A DNA stretch of 64,000 nt, taken from Nocardia abscessus NBRC 100374 (lineage in GTDB: Bacteria; Actinomycetota; Actinomycetes; Mycobacteriales; Mycobacteriaceae). Below, piece after piece: positions 50,123 through 58,111 of this stretch. The stretch is taken from NCBI RefSeq assembly GCF_000308455.1, contig NZ_BAFP01000025.1, positions 44,955 through 108,954 of the forward strand, read 5' to 3'. Below the pieces are notes generated by a model. That model was not told where the DNA came from. It did no database searches and saw nothing but the letters and a program-made list of their open reading frames with translations. The translations under genes and the position numbers were made by a program. The number at the start of each line of letters is the position of its first letter. Position 1 is the stretch's first letter.

Positions 50123-51577
50123 TCATTGCGGTCGGGCATGGCTGCGATATCGCAGTTCATCGAGGGAAACGGGCGGGAAATAGGGACTCACCAGCGTGCG
50201 GTGCCACCACGCCCCGGTACGGGCCAACTCGCGGGGGGTGGTGAAGCGGTACAGGTACAGTTGCGCGCGGACGAAGCGCGGTGCGGCTTCGTCGAAGGGG
50301 TTGTGCCGCAGCAGGCGCAGTGTGGCTGGATCGTTCTCCAGCAGTCGGGCGAGGAACGGACCGAGCCACGGCTGTGCGTACCGCGGCGAGGCAGCGGCGA
50401 ACCACATCAGCCAGTCCAGCCGCAGATGGTATGGCGCCCACTGCCGTGGGAGGCGGTGTGGGTCGCCGGGTTTGCCTTTGAAGTCGTATTCCCGCCACTG
50501 CGTCCGGTCGGTGACGGTGGCCTCGTCGGTGCCTTCGACGACCACCTCGAAGCGGGTACGGCCGATGCTGCCGAACGCTCCATAGGTGTTGACCAAGTGG
50601 TAGGGATCGAACGACCGGTTCATGGCCTGGTCGCGGGAGATCAGGTTGCGCGCGGGCCGGTAGCTGCGGACCACCACCAGCACGGTGAAGGCGATGACCA
50701 GGCCGACGAACCACGGCGGCGGTCCCGGCAGAGGCGGCGCGGCGGGCACCGGTAGCCCCGCTCCCGCGGGCGGGCTGATCGCGCCGCAGGCGAGCACGAT
50801 CGTCAGCCAGTTCAGCCAGGCGAAATTGCCCGACAGCACCAGCCACAGCTGCGTGATGATGACCAGGGCCGCCGCGATGCTCGCCACCGGCTGCGGTGCG
50901 AACAACCCGAAGGGCACGACGAGCTGGGCGAAGTGGTTGCCCGCCACCTCGGCCCGGTGCAGCGGCTTGGGCAGGTGGTGGAAGAACCAGCTCAGCGGCC
51001 CGGGCATCGGCTGTGTCTCGTGGTGGTAGTAGAGGCAGGTCAGGTCGCGCCAGCACGGGTCACCACGCATTTTGATCAGTCCGGCGCCGAACTCCACGCG
51101 GAACAGCAGCCAGCGCGCGAGCCACAGCACCAGAACCGGTGGTGCCGTCCGGTCGTTGCCGAGGAAGATCACGAGGAACCCGCATTCCAGCAGCAGCGAC
51201 TCCCAGCCGAACGCGTACCATTCCTGGCCCACGTTGACGATCGACAGGTAGAGCACCCACAACGCCGCCCACATCAGCATCGCCGCCCACAGCGGCACCA
51301 GGTCGGCCGCGCCGGCCAGCATCGCCGCGGACAGCGCCGCGCCGATCCAGCACACAGCGGCGAAGAAACGGTCGGAGTAGTGGAAATGGAAAATACTCGG
51401 CGTCTGCCGGAAGGGCCGCTGGGCCAGCCATCGCGGCACTGGCAACATGCCGTGCTCACCGAGCAGCGCCCGGAATTGCCGAGCGGCCACGAGGAAGGCG
51501 ATCAGGTAGACGGCCGCGACGCCGCGGGTCAGCAGCTGCCTGCTCAACCAGTATTCGGACGCCGTGAACCACTCCAT
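50123..51577 (-). CDS. Lipase maturation factor family protein
   Basis: 484-residue membrane protein resembling LMF1/LMF2, with about eight helices up to residue 300 and a C-terminal soluble domain. Typical motifs: NVGQEWYAFGWESLLLECGF, FRVEFGAGLIKMRGDPCWRD, LTCLYYHHETQPMPGPLSW and the C-terminal WREYDFKGKPGDPHRLPRQW, APYHLRLDWLMWFAA. GAGGAG precedes ATG 51577. The bacterial function is unknown; in animals the family folds secreted lipases. Confidence 0.9.
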   Translation of the reverse strand: MEWFTASEYWLSRQLLTRGVAAVYLIAFLVAARQFRALLGEHGMLPVPRWLAQRPFRQTPSIFHFHYSDRFFAAVCWIGAALSAAMLAGAADLVPLWAAMLMWAALWVLYLSIVNVGQEWYAFGWESLLLECGFLVIFLGNDRTAPPVLVLWLARWLLFRVEFGAGLIKMRGDPCWRDLTCLYYHHETQPMPGPLSWFFHHLPKPLHRAEVAGNHFAQLVVPFGLFAPQPVASIAAALVIITQLWLVLSGNFAWLNWLTIVLACGAISPPAGAGLPVPAAPPLPGPPPWFVGLVIAFTVLVVVRSYRPARNLISRDQAMNRSFDPYHLVNTYGAFGSIGRTRFEVVVEGTDEATVTDRTQWREYDFKGKPGDPHRLPRQWAPYHLRLDWLMWFAAASPRYAQPWLGPFLARLLENDPATLRLLRHNPFDEAAPRFVRAQLYLYRFTTPRELARTGAWWHRTLVSPYFPPVSLDELRYRSHARPQ

Positions 51578-51738
51578 GCCCGCAACTCCTCCGACCGCGG
51601 ACGTTCCTACCCTCCTGGCCGCATACCCAGCCCAGCAGTAGGAAAACCACGGTCGCAGTGCCCGGCGGCGCCCGGGCGACCTCGCTGCGCCCTCGACCGC
51701 GTACAGAAGTTCCGTTGCGGCCTGGAAAGATTCGGTCC

Positions 51739-52077
51739 ATGAGTTTCACCGGGGACGATGTCCGAACGTTCGCGCTGTCGCTGCCGGAGACGTCCGAACA
51801 GTTCACCTGGGGCATGCCGACCTTCCGGGTCGGCGGCAAACTGTTCCTCACCCTCCCCGAGGCGGAGACCTCGATGGCGGTCCGGTGCCCCATCGCCGAG
51901 CGCGACGAACTCGTGGCCGCCGAACCGGACAAGTTCTGGATCGCGGCTCACGAAGCCAACAACGCCTGGGTCCGCGCGCGTCTCACCGCCCTGGACGACC
52001 GAGACGAGCTGGAAGCCATCGTGCTCGACTCCTGGCGCCAGGCCGCACCCCGGCATCTCCTCGACGACGTCGGCTGA
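51739..52077 (+). CDS. MmcQ/YjbR family protein
   Basis: 112 residues with the CyaY-like YjbR fold: VRTFALSLPETSEQFTWGMP, TFRVGGKLFLTLPE, FWIAAHEANNAWVRARL. The family is small and sometimes described as DNA-binding; its role is unknown. Monocistronic, between divergent LMF and convergent integrase-like genes. Confidence 0.83.
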   Translation: MSFTGDDVRTFALSLPETSEQFTWGMPTFRVGGKLFLTLPEAETSMAVRCPIAERDELVAAEPDKFWIAAHEANNAWVRARLTALDDRDELEAIVLDSWRQAAPRHLLDDVG

Positions 52078-52118
52078 CCTCGCGCTGCGCACCGAGGCTG
52101 CTCGGGTGGGCTTCTCGC

Positions 52119-53402
52119 TCAGCGTGCTCGGCGGCGGCGGGGCCGGGGTGCGAGTTTCAATCCGAACAGCAGATCGGTATTCCGGGCCGGGGTCGGTTGC
52201 TCGGACGTCCGGAGCAGTCCCGCATGGCGGATCCAGCTGTGGTGCCAGTGGTACAGATCCGGGAGAACCACCTCGCACGCCGCCGCGAGCCTGCGGAGGC
52301 GGAAACCGGCTCCGCCGATGGCGCCGGCGAACAGTTTGTCGTTGGGTGTGTCACGCGATTCCTGGTAGGCGCGGGCTTCGTAGAGCAGCGGGCGCGCCAC
52401 CGGCGGTACCACCCACACGTACAGGTCGGACGCACGGGTGTAGCCGATCGGGCCGTTGAAGATCAGTGCGTCCGCGGTGAGCGCGACACAGGGAATCGCG
52501 TTGAGTTCCATCGCGGTGGCGCCGGTGAAGAGCGCGGTGGTGATCGCCGCCGCGTCGACCGGATCGGTGGTCCTGGCACGGACACGGGCGATGACGTCGT
52601 GGTCGATCGGGACCGTCGTCAGCCCCGGCCCGACCGAGTACGGCAGATCTGTCGGCAGGTCGAGTCGCAGACCATGCAGCAGGAACGCCGCTTGAGCGCC
52701 CCGCAGGCGGGTGATCGTGTGTCCACGGCTGGGGCTGTCGGCAACCAGCCCGCCGAGGAACCTGTACAGGCTCAGAATGTCGCTCCACTCGTCCACCACA
52801 CCGGCGCCACGGCCGTGATGGAAGCGATCCGGTGCGGTGAGACGTGGTTGCAGCACCGCGAGCATGTATTCGGCGAGACCGGCCCCTCGGGGGCCCAGCC
52901 AGCTTCCACCGCCGTTCTGGTTCAGGTTGTGCCTGCACGGCTGCCCGGTGTGTTCGGCAAGCCACCGGCATGCCGTCTGGATTCCGTCGGAATAGACGGC
53001 GTCGATGCGCTCGAACTCCGCCGACGGCAGACTTCGGTAGGCATCCGCCCGGAAGGTGGTGACGTCGCCATCGGGGATCTGCGGCAGCAACTCGCCCCCG
53101 ATCGCTTCGGAGAGCGTGATGATGCGGGATGGCCGGTTACTGCCCTGCCCGTAGCCGACGTGCCTGGTGGGGGGCTCCGGGACATCGATCCGCGTGGTCG
53201 CAGGCTCGGGGACATCGATCCGCGTGGTGGGCGCGGAGGCGCCGCGACGGTCCGTCAGCCATCGCCACAGGTTTTCCTCCGGCACGCCGAGCCGCTGCGA
53301 GGTCGCTCGCACATGTTCGGCCGAAAGTTCGTTGTGTTCGTCCAGCTGAGCCAACCTTTCCAGCTCGGACGGACGCAGCGTGGGCACGCTTGCGTCGACC
53401 AC
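52119..53402 (-). CDS. HTH protein with integrase-like C-terminal region, function unknown
   Basis: 427 residues. N-terminal HTH (about 20-55) SAEHVRATSQRLGVPEENLW, RWLTDRRG resembles the helper helix-turn-helix of actinobacterial transposase/integrase proteins. Then comes a short tandem repeat TTRIDVPEP. The C-terminal half has a tyrosine-recombinase-like order (TTALFTGATAMELNAIP ... LYHWHHSWIRHAG), but the catalytic Tyr is not identifiable. GTG 53402 lies eight bases after AGGAGG. It may be a degenerate recombinase or a recruited DNA-binding protein. Confidence 0.65.
   Translation of the reverse strand: MVDASVPTLRPSELERLAQLDEHNELSAEHVRATSQRLGVPEENLWRWLTDRRGASAPTTRIDVPEPATTRIDVPEPPTRHVGYGQGSNRPSRIITLSEAIGGELLPQIPDGDVTTFRADAYRSLPSAEFERIDAVYSDGIQTACRWLAEHTGQPCRHNLNQNGGGSWLGPRGAGLAEYMLAVLQPRLTAPDRFHHGRGAGVVDEWSDILSLYRFLGGLVADSPSRGHTITRLRGAQAAFLLHGLRLDLPTDLPYSVGPGLTTVPIDHDVIARVRARTTDPVDAAAITTALFTGATAMELNAIPCVALTADALIFNGPIGYTRASDLYVWVVPPVARPLLYEARAYQESRDTPNDKLFAGAIGGAGFRLRRLAAACEVVLPDLYHWHHSWIRHAGLLRTSEQPTPARNTDLLFGLKLAPRPRRRRAR
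53176..53235. repeat. Short tandem repeat inside the HTH/integrase-like gene
   Basis: Two copies of GACATCGATCCGCGTGGT separated by 18 bases encode the repeated TTRIDVPEP peptide. The DNA copies are nearly identical, indicating recent duplication within the linker region. Confidence 0.75.
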
Positions 53403-53646
53403 AGTCACAACCTCCTGAATTCTTGGGACCCGCGCGCGGCACCGCGGTTCGAGACGACAGTTGTTCAGCATTTGATCACGTACCCGCCGGTAAGGCGGTG
53501 AATTCCACCGAGTTTCGAATGTTGTCTGTGTCACCGACAACTCGGGGATCTACCGGAAATCCGGTTCGCCGAATGCGTTGTGCCTAGTCATCATGCTGTC
53601 GGTAGTGGCGACGGAATCATGGCAGCGATATGGACACCCGGAAAAC

Positions 53647-54615
53647 TCATATCGCTCTGTCCACGGTGCTGGACACCGCCATTTCAGCGCACCTGACCTC
53701 GGTGCCGTTCGAGCCGCCGCCGCGGGGGCCGCGCGCCGATCCGGCGCACGCCATGACCACCAGGCCGATGCCCAGCCACTGCGCCGCGCGCATGTCCTCG
53801 CCGAGCAGGAGCAATCCGACCCCCGCGGCCACTGCGGGCTCCAAGCTCATCATGACGCCGAACGCCGCGGGAGTGATCCGGCGCAGGGCCGCCATCTCGA
53901 TGGCGTGCGGCACCAGCGACGAGAGCACGGCCAACGCCGCGGCACCCAGCAAGAAGGTCGGATCCGCCAGCACCACAGCATTGTCCGCGATCACCACCGG
54001 TAAGGCGAGCAGCCCGCCGAGACCCATCGCCAACGCCAATCCGTCGTGTCCGGCGGTATGCCTGCCGACCACAGCGCTGCAGGCGATGTAGGCGCCCCAT
54101 CCCGCGCCGGCTGCCACCGCGAACAGCACCCCGCTCCATGACACCGGCCCTTCGCTGTCGACCAGCAGCAACACACCTGCTCCGGCGAGAGCCACCCACA
54201 GCGCGTCGCGTAGGCGCCGCGACCCGATCAGGGCGATGGCGAGTGGACCGATGAAGTCGATCGTCACCGCCATACCCAGCGGAATGCGATCCAGTGCCGC
54301 ATAGAAACACAGGTTCATGCCTGCGATGGACACCCCGAGTCCGGCGATGGGAAGCAGCGCTGTGCGCTCGATCCGCAGCGCGGGCCGCCACAACAGCATG
54401 GCGAACGCCCCCGCCAGCACGATCCGGGCACACGCGACCGTCACGGGCGAGGCAAGGGAGAACAAGTGCTTGGCGATGACCGCGCCGAGTTGAATGCTGA
54501 TCATCGCGCCGACCACCAGGAGCCAGGTGGGCCCGCCCGCGCGTGGCGGGCTCGGCATCGGCGCCGAGCGTAGGGAAGCGTCCTGGGCGGGACCGATGAC
54601 CACGTAGTGCTCCAT
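53647..54615 (-). CDS. EamA/RhtA-family exporter (DMT superfamily)
   Basis: 322 residues with ten predicted transmembrane helices in two EamA repeats (SIQLGAVIAKHLFSLASPVT; SLVPHAIEMAALRRITPAAF, GVMMSLEPAVAAGVGLLLLG). RhtA-type members export threonine/homoserine or other amino acids. ATG 54615 is used; the ATG at 54558 (MPSPPRAGG) is an alternative. Standing alone on this strand; substrate unknown. Confidence 0.85.
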   Translation of the reverse strand: MEHYVVIGPAQDASLRSAPMPSPPRAGGPTWLLVVGAMISIQLGAVIAKHLFSLASPVTVACARIVLAGAFAMLLWRPALRIERTALLPIAGLGVSIAGMNLCFYAALDRIPLGMAVTIDFIGPLAIALIGSRRLRDALWVALAGAGVLLLVDSEGPVSWSGVLFAVAAGAGWGAYIACSAVVGRHTAGHDGLALAMGLGGLLALPVVIADNAVVLADPTFLLGAAALAVLSSLVPHAIEMAALRRITPAAFGVMMSLEPAVAAGVGLLLLGEDMRAAQWLGIGLVVMACAGSARGPRGGGSNGTEVRCAEMAVSSTVDRAI

Positions 54616-55233
54616 TCCTGAACACGCCCGCGACCCACCCGGGAGCGGCGTGCGAAGTTGTGCGCAGGCAGAATCGTTCGCACGAGTTCGAGCCGACGCT
54701 TCGATTCATGTGTGCGAGAAGGTTTTTCGGTTGCAACAGCACGGTGTACGGGTGAGCGCGCACGCGTACGGCAACCGTGCTGGGACATAGCGAGCCGACG
54801 GCTCCGGGTTTGCGGCCGTCACGGCATCCGGCACAATTTTCGGCTCGGACCAGCCGACCCGGTCGAAGGTGGACGGCATCGATGAGTCGTTCGCTGCGTG
54901 CGCCCATGCTTCACAGCCGGAGAACGTAAATGGGCCGGGCAACGTGCAGTGAGCCGATTGATTGCCAGAACCCGGAAACAATGTTGCGAAACGCATTTCG
55001 ACGTGTGGAGTGCGGCACAAGGTACAGCGGTGATCGATTAATGCGCCGCGATATCAGCCTGTGCGGTGAATTGCCGGTCCGCGGCGGCGGACCGGGATGA
55101 CGGCCGTGACCTGATCGAGAGCGAATTCTCAGCGTTCACACGGCTGACTCTGGCGAAGCCCAAATACTGACGCGGTCTCCTTGAAGGGTGCTGGTCGGCA
55201 GCACTCAGACCCCAGCCCCGAGGAGACCAGCCC
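54616..55233. other. 618-bp intergenic stretch with one long hairpin
   Basis: No credible gene is seen. CAGCACGGT (54737-54745) pairs with ACCGTGCTG (54774-54782), and GTACG/CGTAC inside extends the pairing, giving a possible hairpin of about 46 bases. The sequence is somewhat AT-richer than its flanks. It must also carry the promoters of the divergent exporter and PP2C genes. Confidence 0.45.
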
Positions 55234-55992
55234 ATGCACACCGGCACCACCGCGAGCATGCCGCGGATCGAGACATCGTGGCTGGGCGCGGCCATGGGAG
55301 CGTCGGCCACTCGGCGTTCGGCACGGTCCATCAACGCCGACGCGGTCGCGATCGAGACGAACGCGACGACCGGAGTCACCGCCTACGTCGTCGCCGACGG
55401 CATCGGCGATCATCTGCTCGGCGCCCGGGCGGCCCGCACGGTGGCCGCCGCGGCGGCACGCGCCGGAGCTCGCGACGGAGCGCGAGCGGGAATTCTCGCG
55501 GCGCAAGAGGAACTGCTGCGGGAGGTGCCGGAACCCTCGGCCGACAGTGTGCTCGTGGTGGCGGTGGCGCCTGCCGCCGGTCGACCCGACGGCCCCTGTG
55601 AAGTTGCCTGGGTCGGCGACTGTCGCGCGTATCGCTGGAACGGGCGGACGCTGCACCAGATCACTACCGACCACACCGTCGCCGAGTTGTACCGAGCGCG
55701 CGGGCTCGTTCCCACGCCGCGAATGGGGCATCTGGTCACCACCTCGGCGCGCACGGTCCGCCCGGACGACATCGGGTACGCCGCCACCGGATCGAGCACG
55801 GGCAGGCTGCTGCTGAGCACCGACGGCGTACACAAGCCGCTGGGCATCGCCACCGTCAAAGCGATCCTCGCGCAGGGCCATACAGCCCACGCGATCGCGA
55901 ACAACCTGGTGGACGACGCCCTCCTGGCCGGAGGAAGAGACAACGCCACCGCGCTGGTCGTGGACCTGCCTTTCCGCACTGCCGACGGTTGA
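55234..55992 (+). CDS. PP2C-family protein serine/threonine phosphatase
   Basis: 252 residues. Metal-binding motifs are in order: VVADGIGDH, VAWVGDCRAYRW, LLLSTDGVHKPL and GGRDNATALVVDL, matching PP2C motifs with the key Asp residues. It lacks a transmembrane segment, unlike PstP, so it is cytoplasmic. No kinase gene is adjacent. It may reverse Ser/Thr phosphorylation or act in a stress-partner switch. Confidence 0.88.
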   Translation: MHTGTTASMPRIETSWLGAAMGASATRRSARSINADAVAIETNATTGVTAYVVADGIGDHLLGARAARTVAAAAARAGARDGARAGILAAQEELLREVPEPSADSVLVVAVAPAAGRPDGPCEVAWVGDCRAYRWNGRTLHQITTDHTVAELYRARGLVPTPRMGHLVTTSARTVRPDDIGYAATGSSTGRLLLSTDGVHKPLGIATVKAILAQGHTAHAIANNLVDDALLAGGRDNATALVVDLPFRTADG

Positions 55993-56097
55993 GCCCGGAT
56001 GTCCCCGCGTCGGGTGGACCCCGAGGCCACCCACGACGCGAGCGAAATAAATGTCGAAATGCTATGAATCGAGTTCGCCGGGGCGCAGTATGTCGCT

Positions 56098-56580
56098 GTG
56101 GAGCTGACAGCCGTGCGCATCGACAAACCGGACGAACTCAACGTCGTCATCGGACAGTCCCACTTCATCAAAACCGTGGAGGACCTGCACGAGGCGCTGG
56201 TGGGGGTGAGCCCCCACCTGCGCTTCGGGCTGGCGTTCTGCGAGGCCTCCGGACCGCGCCTAATCCGCCACTCCGGCAACGACGACTCCCTCGTCGAGCT
56301 CGCCACCAAGAACGCCCTCGACATCGGCGCGGGACACTCGTTCGTCGTCTTCCTCCGCGAGGGCTACCCGGTCAACGTGCTCAACGCCGTGCGGCAGGTC
56401 CCGGAGGTCTGCGGAATCTTCTGCGCCACAGCCAATCCGGTAGACGTCCTGATCGCCGAAACGGAACTCGGCAGAGGCATCGTCGGAGTGGTCGACGGAT
56501 TCGTACCGCTCGGTGTCGAGAATGCCGACGACCAGGCGGCCCGCAGGCAGCTGTTGCGCCAGATCGGCTACAAACTGTAG
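56098..56580 (+). CDS. Adenosine-specific kinase (DUF355 family)
   Basis: 160 residues beginning with GTG (MELTAVRIDKPDELNVVIGQ). The motifs SHFIKTVEDLHEALV, FGLAFCEASGPRLIRHSGND, AGHSFVVFLREGYPVNVLNA and VCGIFCATANPVDVL match the DUF355 adenosine-specific kinase family. Known members bind nucleosides/nucleotides; biological role is unclear. Monocistronic, converging on the LLM gene. Confidence 0.88.
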   Translation: MELTAVRIDKPDELNVVIGQSHFIKTVEDLHEALVGVSPHLRFGLAFCEASGPRLIRHSGNDDSLVELATKNALDIGAGHSFVVFLREGYPVNVLNAVRQVPEVCGIFCATANPVDVLIAETELGRGIVGVVDGFVPLGVENADDQAARRQLLRQIGYKL

Positions 56581-56634
56581 GGCCGCGGTCAACGAACCTG
56601 CGAGCCGACCTGGGTGAGCTGGTCGCCCGCGGCC

Positions 56635-57510
56635 TCAGCCGAGTTCCGCCAGTTGCGGGACGGCAGGCGCCATGCCATCTATCCACGCGGCCGGCGAACC
56701 GGTGGTGGGAATGACCATGACGGCATCGATGCCGAGTTCGGCGTAGGGGGCCATCTGCCGGACGAAATCGTCGCGGTTGTCCGGGCTCGGCCGCGGGTTG
56801 TTGGCGATGATCGTCTTGCGGATCTCGTCGTAGTCACGGCCGACGTCGTCGCAATGCCGTCGCAGCACGTCGAGCTTGTGCTCGACATCCGCGGGCGCGG
56901 AGCCGAACAGGTTGCAGGCGTCGCCGTACTGCGCGACCAACCGCAGCGTCTTGCGCTCTCCGCCACCGCCGATGAGTACCTTCGGTCGGTTGATGGGCTG
57001 TGGCGAGCACAGTGTCTCGGCCAACTGGTAGTACTTTCCGTCGAAGGATCCGTTGTCCTGCGGATCCCACATCTGGCGGCAGATGCGCAGCGTCTCCTCC
57101 AGCCGCTCGAACCGTTCGGCCGTCGAGGGAAACGCCACGCCGAGCCCGCGGTGTTCGCGCTCGAACCAGGCGGCGCCGATTCCGAGAACCGCCCGGCCGC
57201 CGGAAAGGACGTCGAGTGTGGTGACGATCTTCGCGAGCAGGCCGGGGTGGCGATAGGTCACGCCGGTGACGAGCAGGCCGAGGTCGATGCGCGAAGTGTG
57301 CGCGGCCAGGTAGCCGAGGGTGGTGTAACCCTCCAACATGTTCGCCTCCGCGGGCAGGCCGGTCGGCTCGATCTGGAAGTAGTGGTCCATGAACGACAAC
57401 CAGGTCGCTCCGGACTCCTCCGCCGCCGCTCCCACCCGCGCCAGCTCACCGGCGATGGCGGTCGTACCACCGTCGATATCGAAGATGGGGATGTGGAAAC
57501 CGAGCTCCAT
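56635..57510 (-). CDS. LLM class F420-type oxidoreductase
   Basis: 291-residue luciferase-like TIM-barrel enzyme; YRHPGLLAKIVTTLDVLSGG, RAVLGIGAAWFEREHRGLGV and VLIGGGGERKTLRLVAQYGD are typical of the F420-dependent group. ATG 57510 has AAGGGA upstream. Its promoter has a MerR-type 19-bp spacer with dyad, so expression is probably switched by a MerR-family regulator not encoded here. Substrate unknown; redox stress or xenobiotic reduction would fit. Confidence 0.87.
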   Translation of the reverse strand: MELGFHIPIFDIDGGTTAIAGELARVGAAAEESGATWLSFMDHYFQIEPTGLPAEANMLEGYTTLGYLAAHTSRIDLGLLVTGVTYRHPGLLAKIVTTLDVLSGGRAVLGIGAAWFEREHRGLGVAFPSTAERFERLEETLRICRQMWDPQDNGSFDGKYYQLAETLCSPQPINRPKVLIGGGGERKTLRLVAQYGDACNLFGSAPADVEHKLDVLRRHCDDVGRDYDEIRKTIIANNPRPSPDNRDDFVRQMAPYAELGIDAVMVIPTTGSPAAWIDGMAPAVPQLAELG

Positions 57511-57548
57511 GACGTGGTCCCTTCTGCTGGTAAACCCTGTACGACCGC

Positions 57549-57579
57549 ACACTAAGTGCTGGAGCGCACTCCAGGTCAA
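57549..57579 (-). promoter_or_regulatory. MerR-type promoter with 19-bp spacer
   Basis: On the minus strand the -35 is TTGACC (57574-57579) and the -10 TAGTGT (57549-57554), separated by 19 bases rather than 17. The spacer contains the dyad CTGGAG-TGCG-CTCCAG (57559-57574). Long-spacer promoters with an internal dyad are the hallmark of MerR/SoxR activation. Transcription would begin about 30 bp before the LLM gene. Confidence 0.75.
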
Positions 57580-57655
57580 GCAGCGGAGTCGAGCCCTCCT
57601 CGGACCCCGCGCTGACCCACCTCGAAGGGGCGCACCGGCCTCGCCGCGCGGGCGG

Positions 57656-58018
57656 TCAGCCGACGGTCTCGGGGCGGTCGGACAGTCCGAGCCGGAGATG
57701 TTCGCTGTGGTAGATCGCCTCGTCGAGCAATTGAGCGACGTGATTGTCGTAGAGGGTGTAGACGATGCTGCGGCCGGTCCGCGTTCCGGTGACCAGGCCC
57801 AGGTTGCGCAGCAGCCGGAGCTGGTGGGAGACGGCGGACTGTTCCATGCCGATGGCGTCGGCCAGCGCACTCACCGACAGCGGCCCCTGGCGCAGTTCGG
57901 TGAGGATCATCAACCGGCTCGGGGTGGCCAGCGCCTGCAAGGTGGTCGCCACGTGGGCGGCCGATTCCGGATCCAGGCGTGCGACAGGGCGGTCTCTGCC
58001 TTCGACGCCGTGTCCCAT
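57656..58018 (-). CDS. ArsR/SmtB family metal-responsive repressor
   Basis: 120 residues from ATG 58018 (MGHGVEGRDRP). The winged HTH reads QALATPSRLMILTELRQGPL, SVSALADAIGMEQSAVSHQL, RLLRNLGLVTGTRTGRSIVY. C-terminal DNHVAQLLDEAIYHSEH supplies His/Asp/Glu residues for an alpha-5 type metal site, and an N-terminal MGHG His is also available. This layout resembles NmtR/CzrA/KmtR nickel-cobalt-zinc sensors. No ribosome site is seen, so the message may be leaderless. It is divergent from the CtpD-like pump with a palindrome between. Confidence 0.9.
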   Translation of the reverse strand: MGHGVEGRDRPVARLDPESAAHVATTLQALATPSRLMILTELRQGPLSVSALADAIGMEQSAVSHQLRLLRNLGLVTGTRTGRSIVYTLYDNHVAQLLDEAIYHSEHLRLGLSDRPETVG

Positions 58019-58038
58019 AAGGGAAAAGCATACTCTAG

Positions 58039-58066
58039 GAACAAATGAAGACATGTTCATGTTTTC
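58039..58066. promoter_or_regulatory. ArsR-type operator between arsR and ctpD-like pump
   Basis: A 28-bp imperfect palindrome centred at 58052/58053. The core arms are ATGAA (58045-58049) and TTCAT (58056-58060) with six bases between, and outer bases GAA/TTC also pair. ArsR/SmtB repressors bind such ATGAA-rich dyads in divergent gaps. Confidence 0.65.
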
Positions 58067-58111
58067 TGATATGGTCGGACCGTCCGTTCGCTGCTGTCTT
58101 GGAGGTGACCC

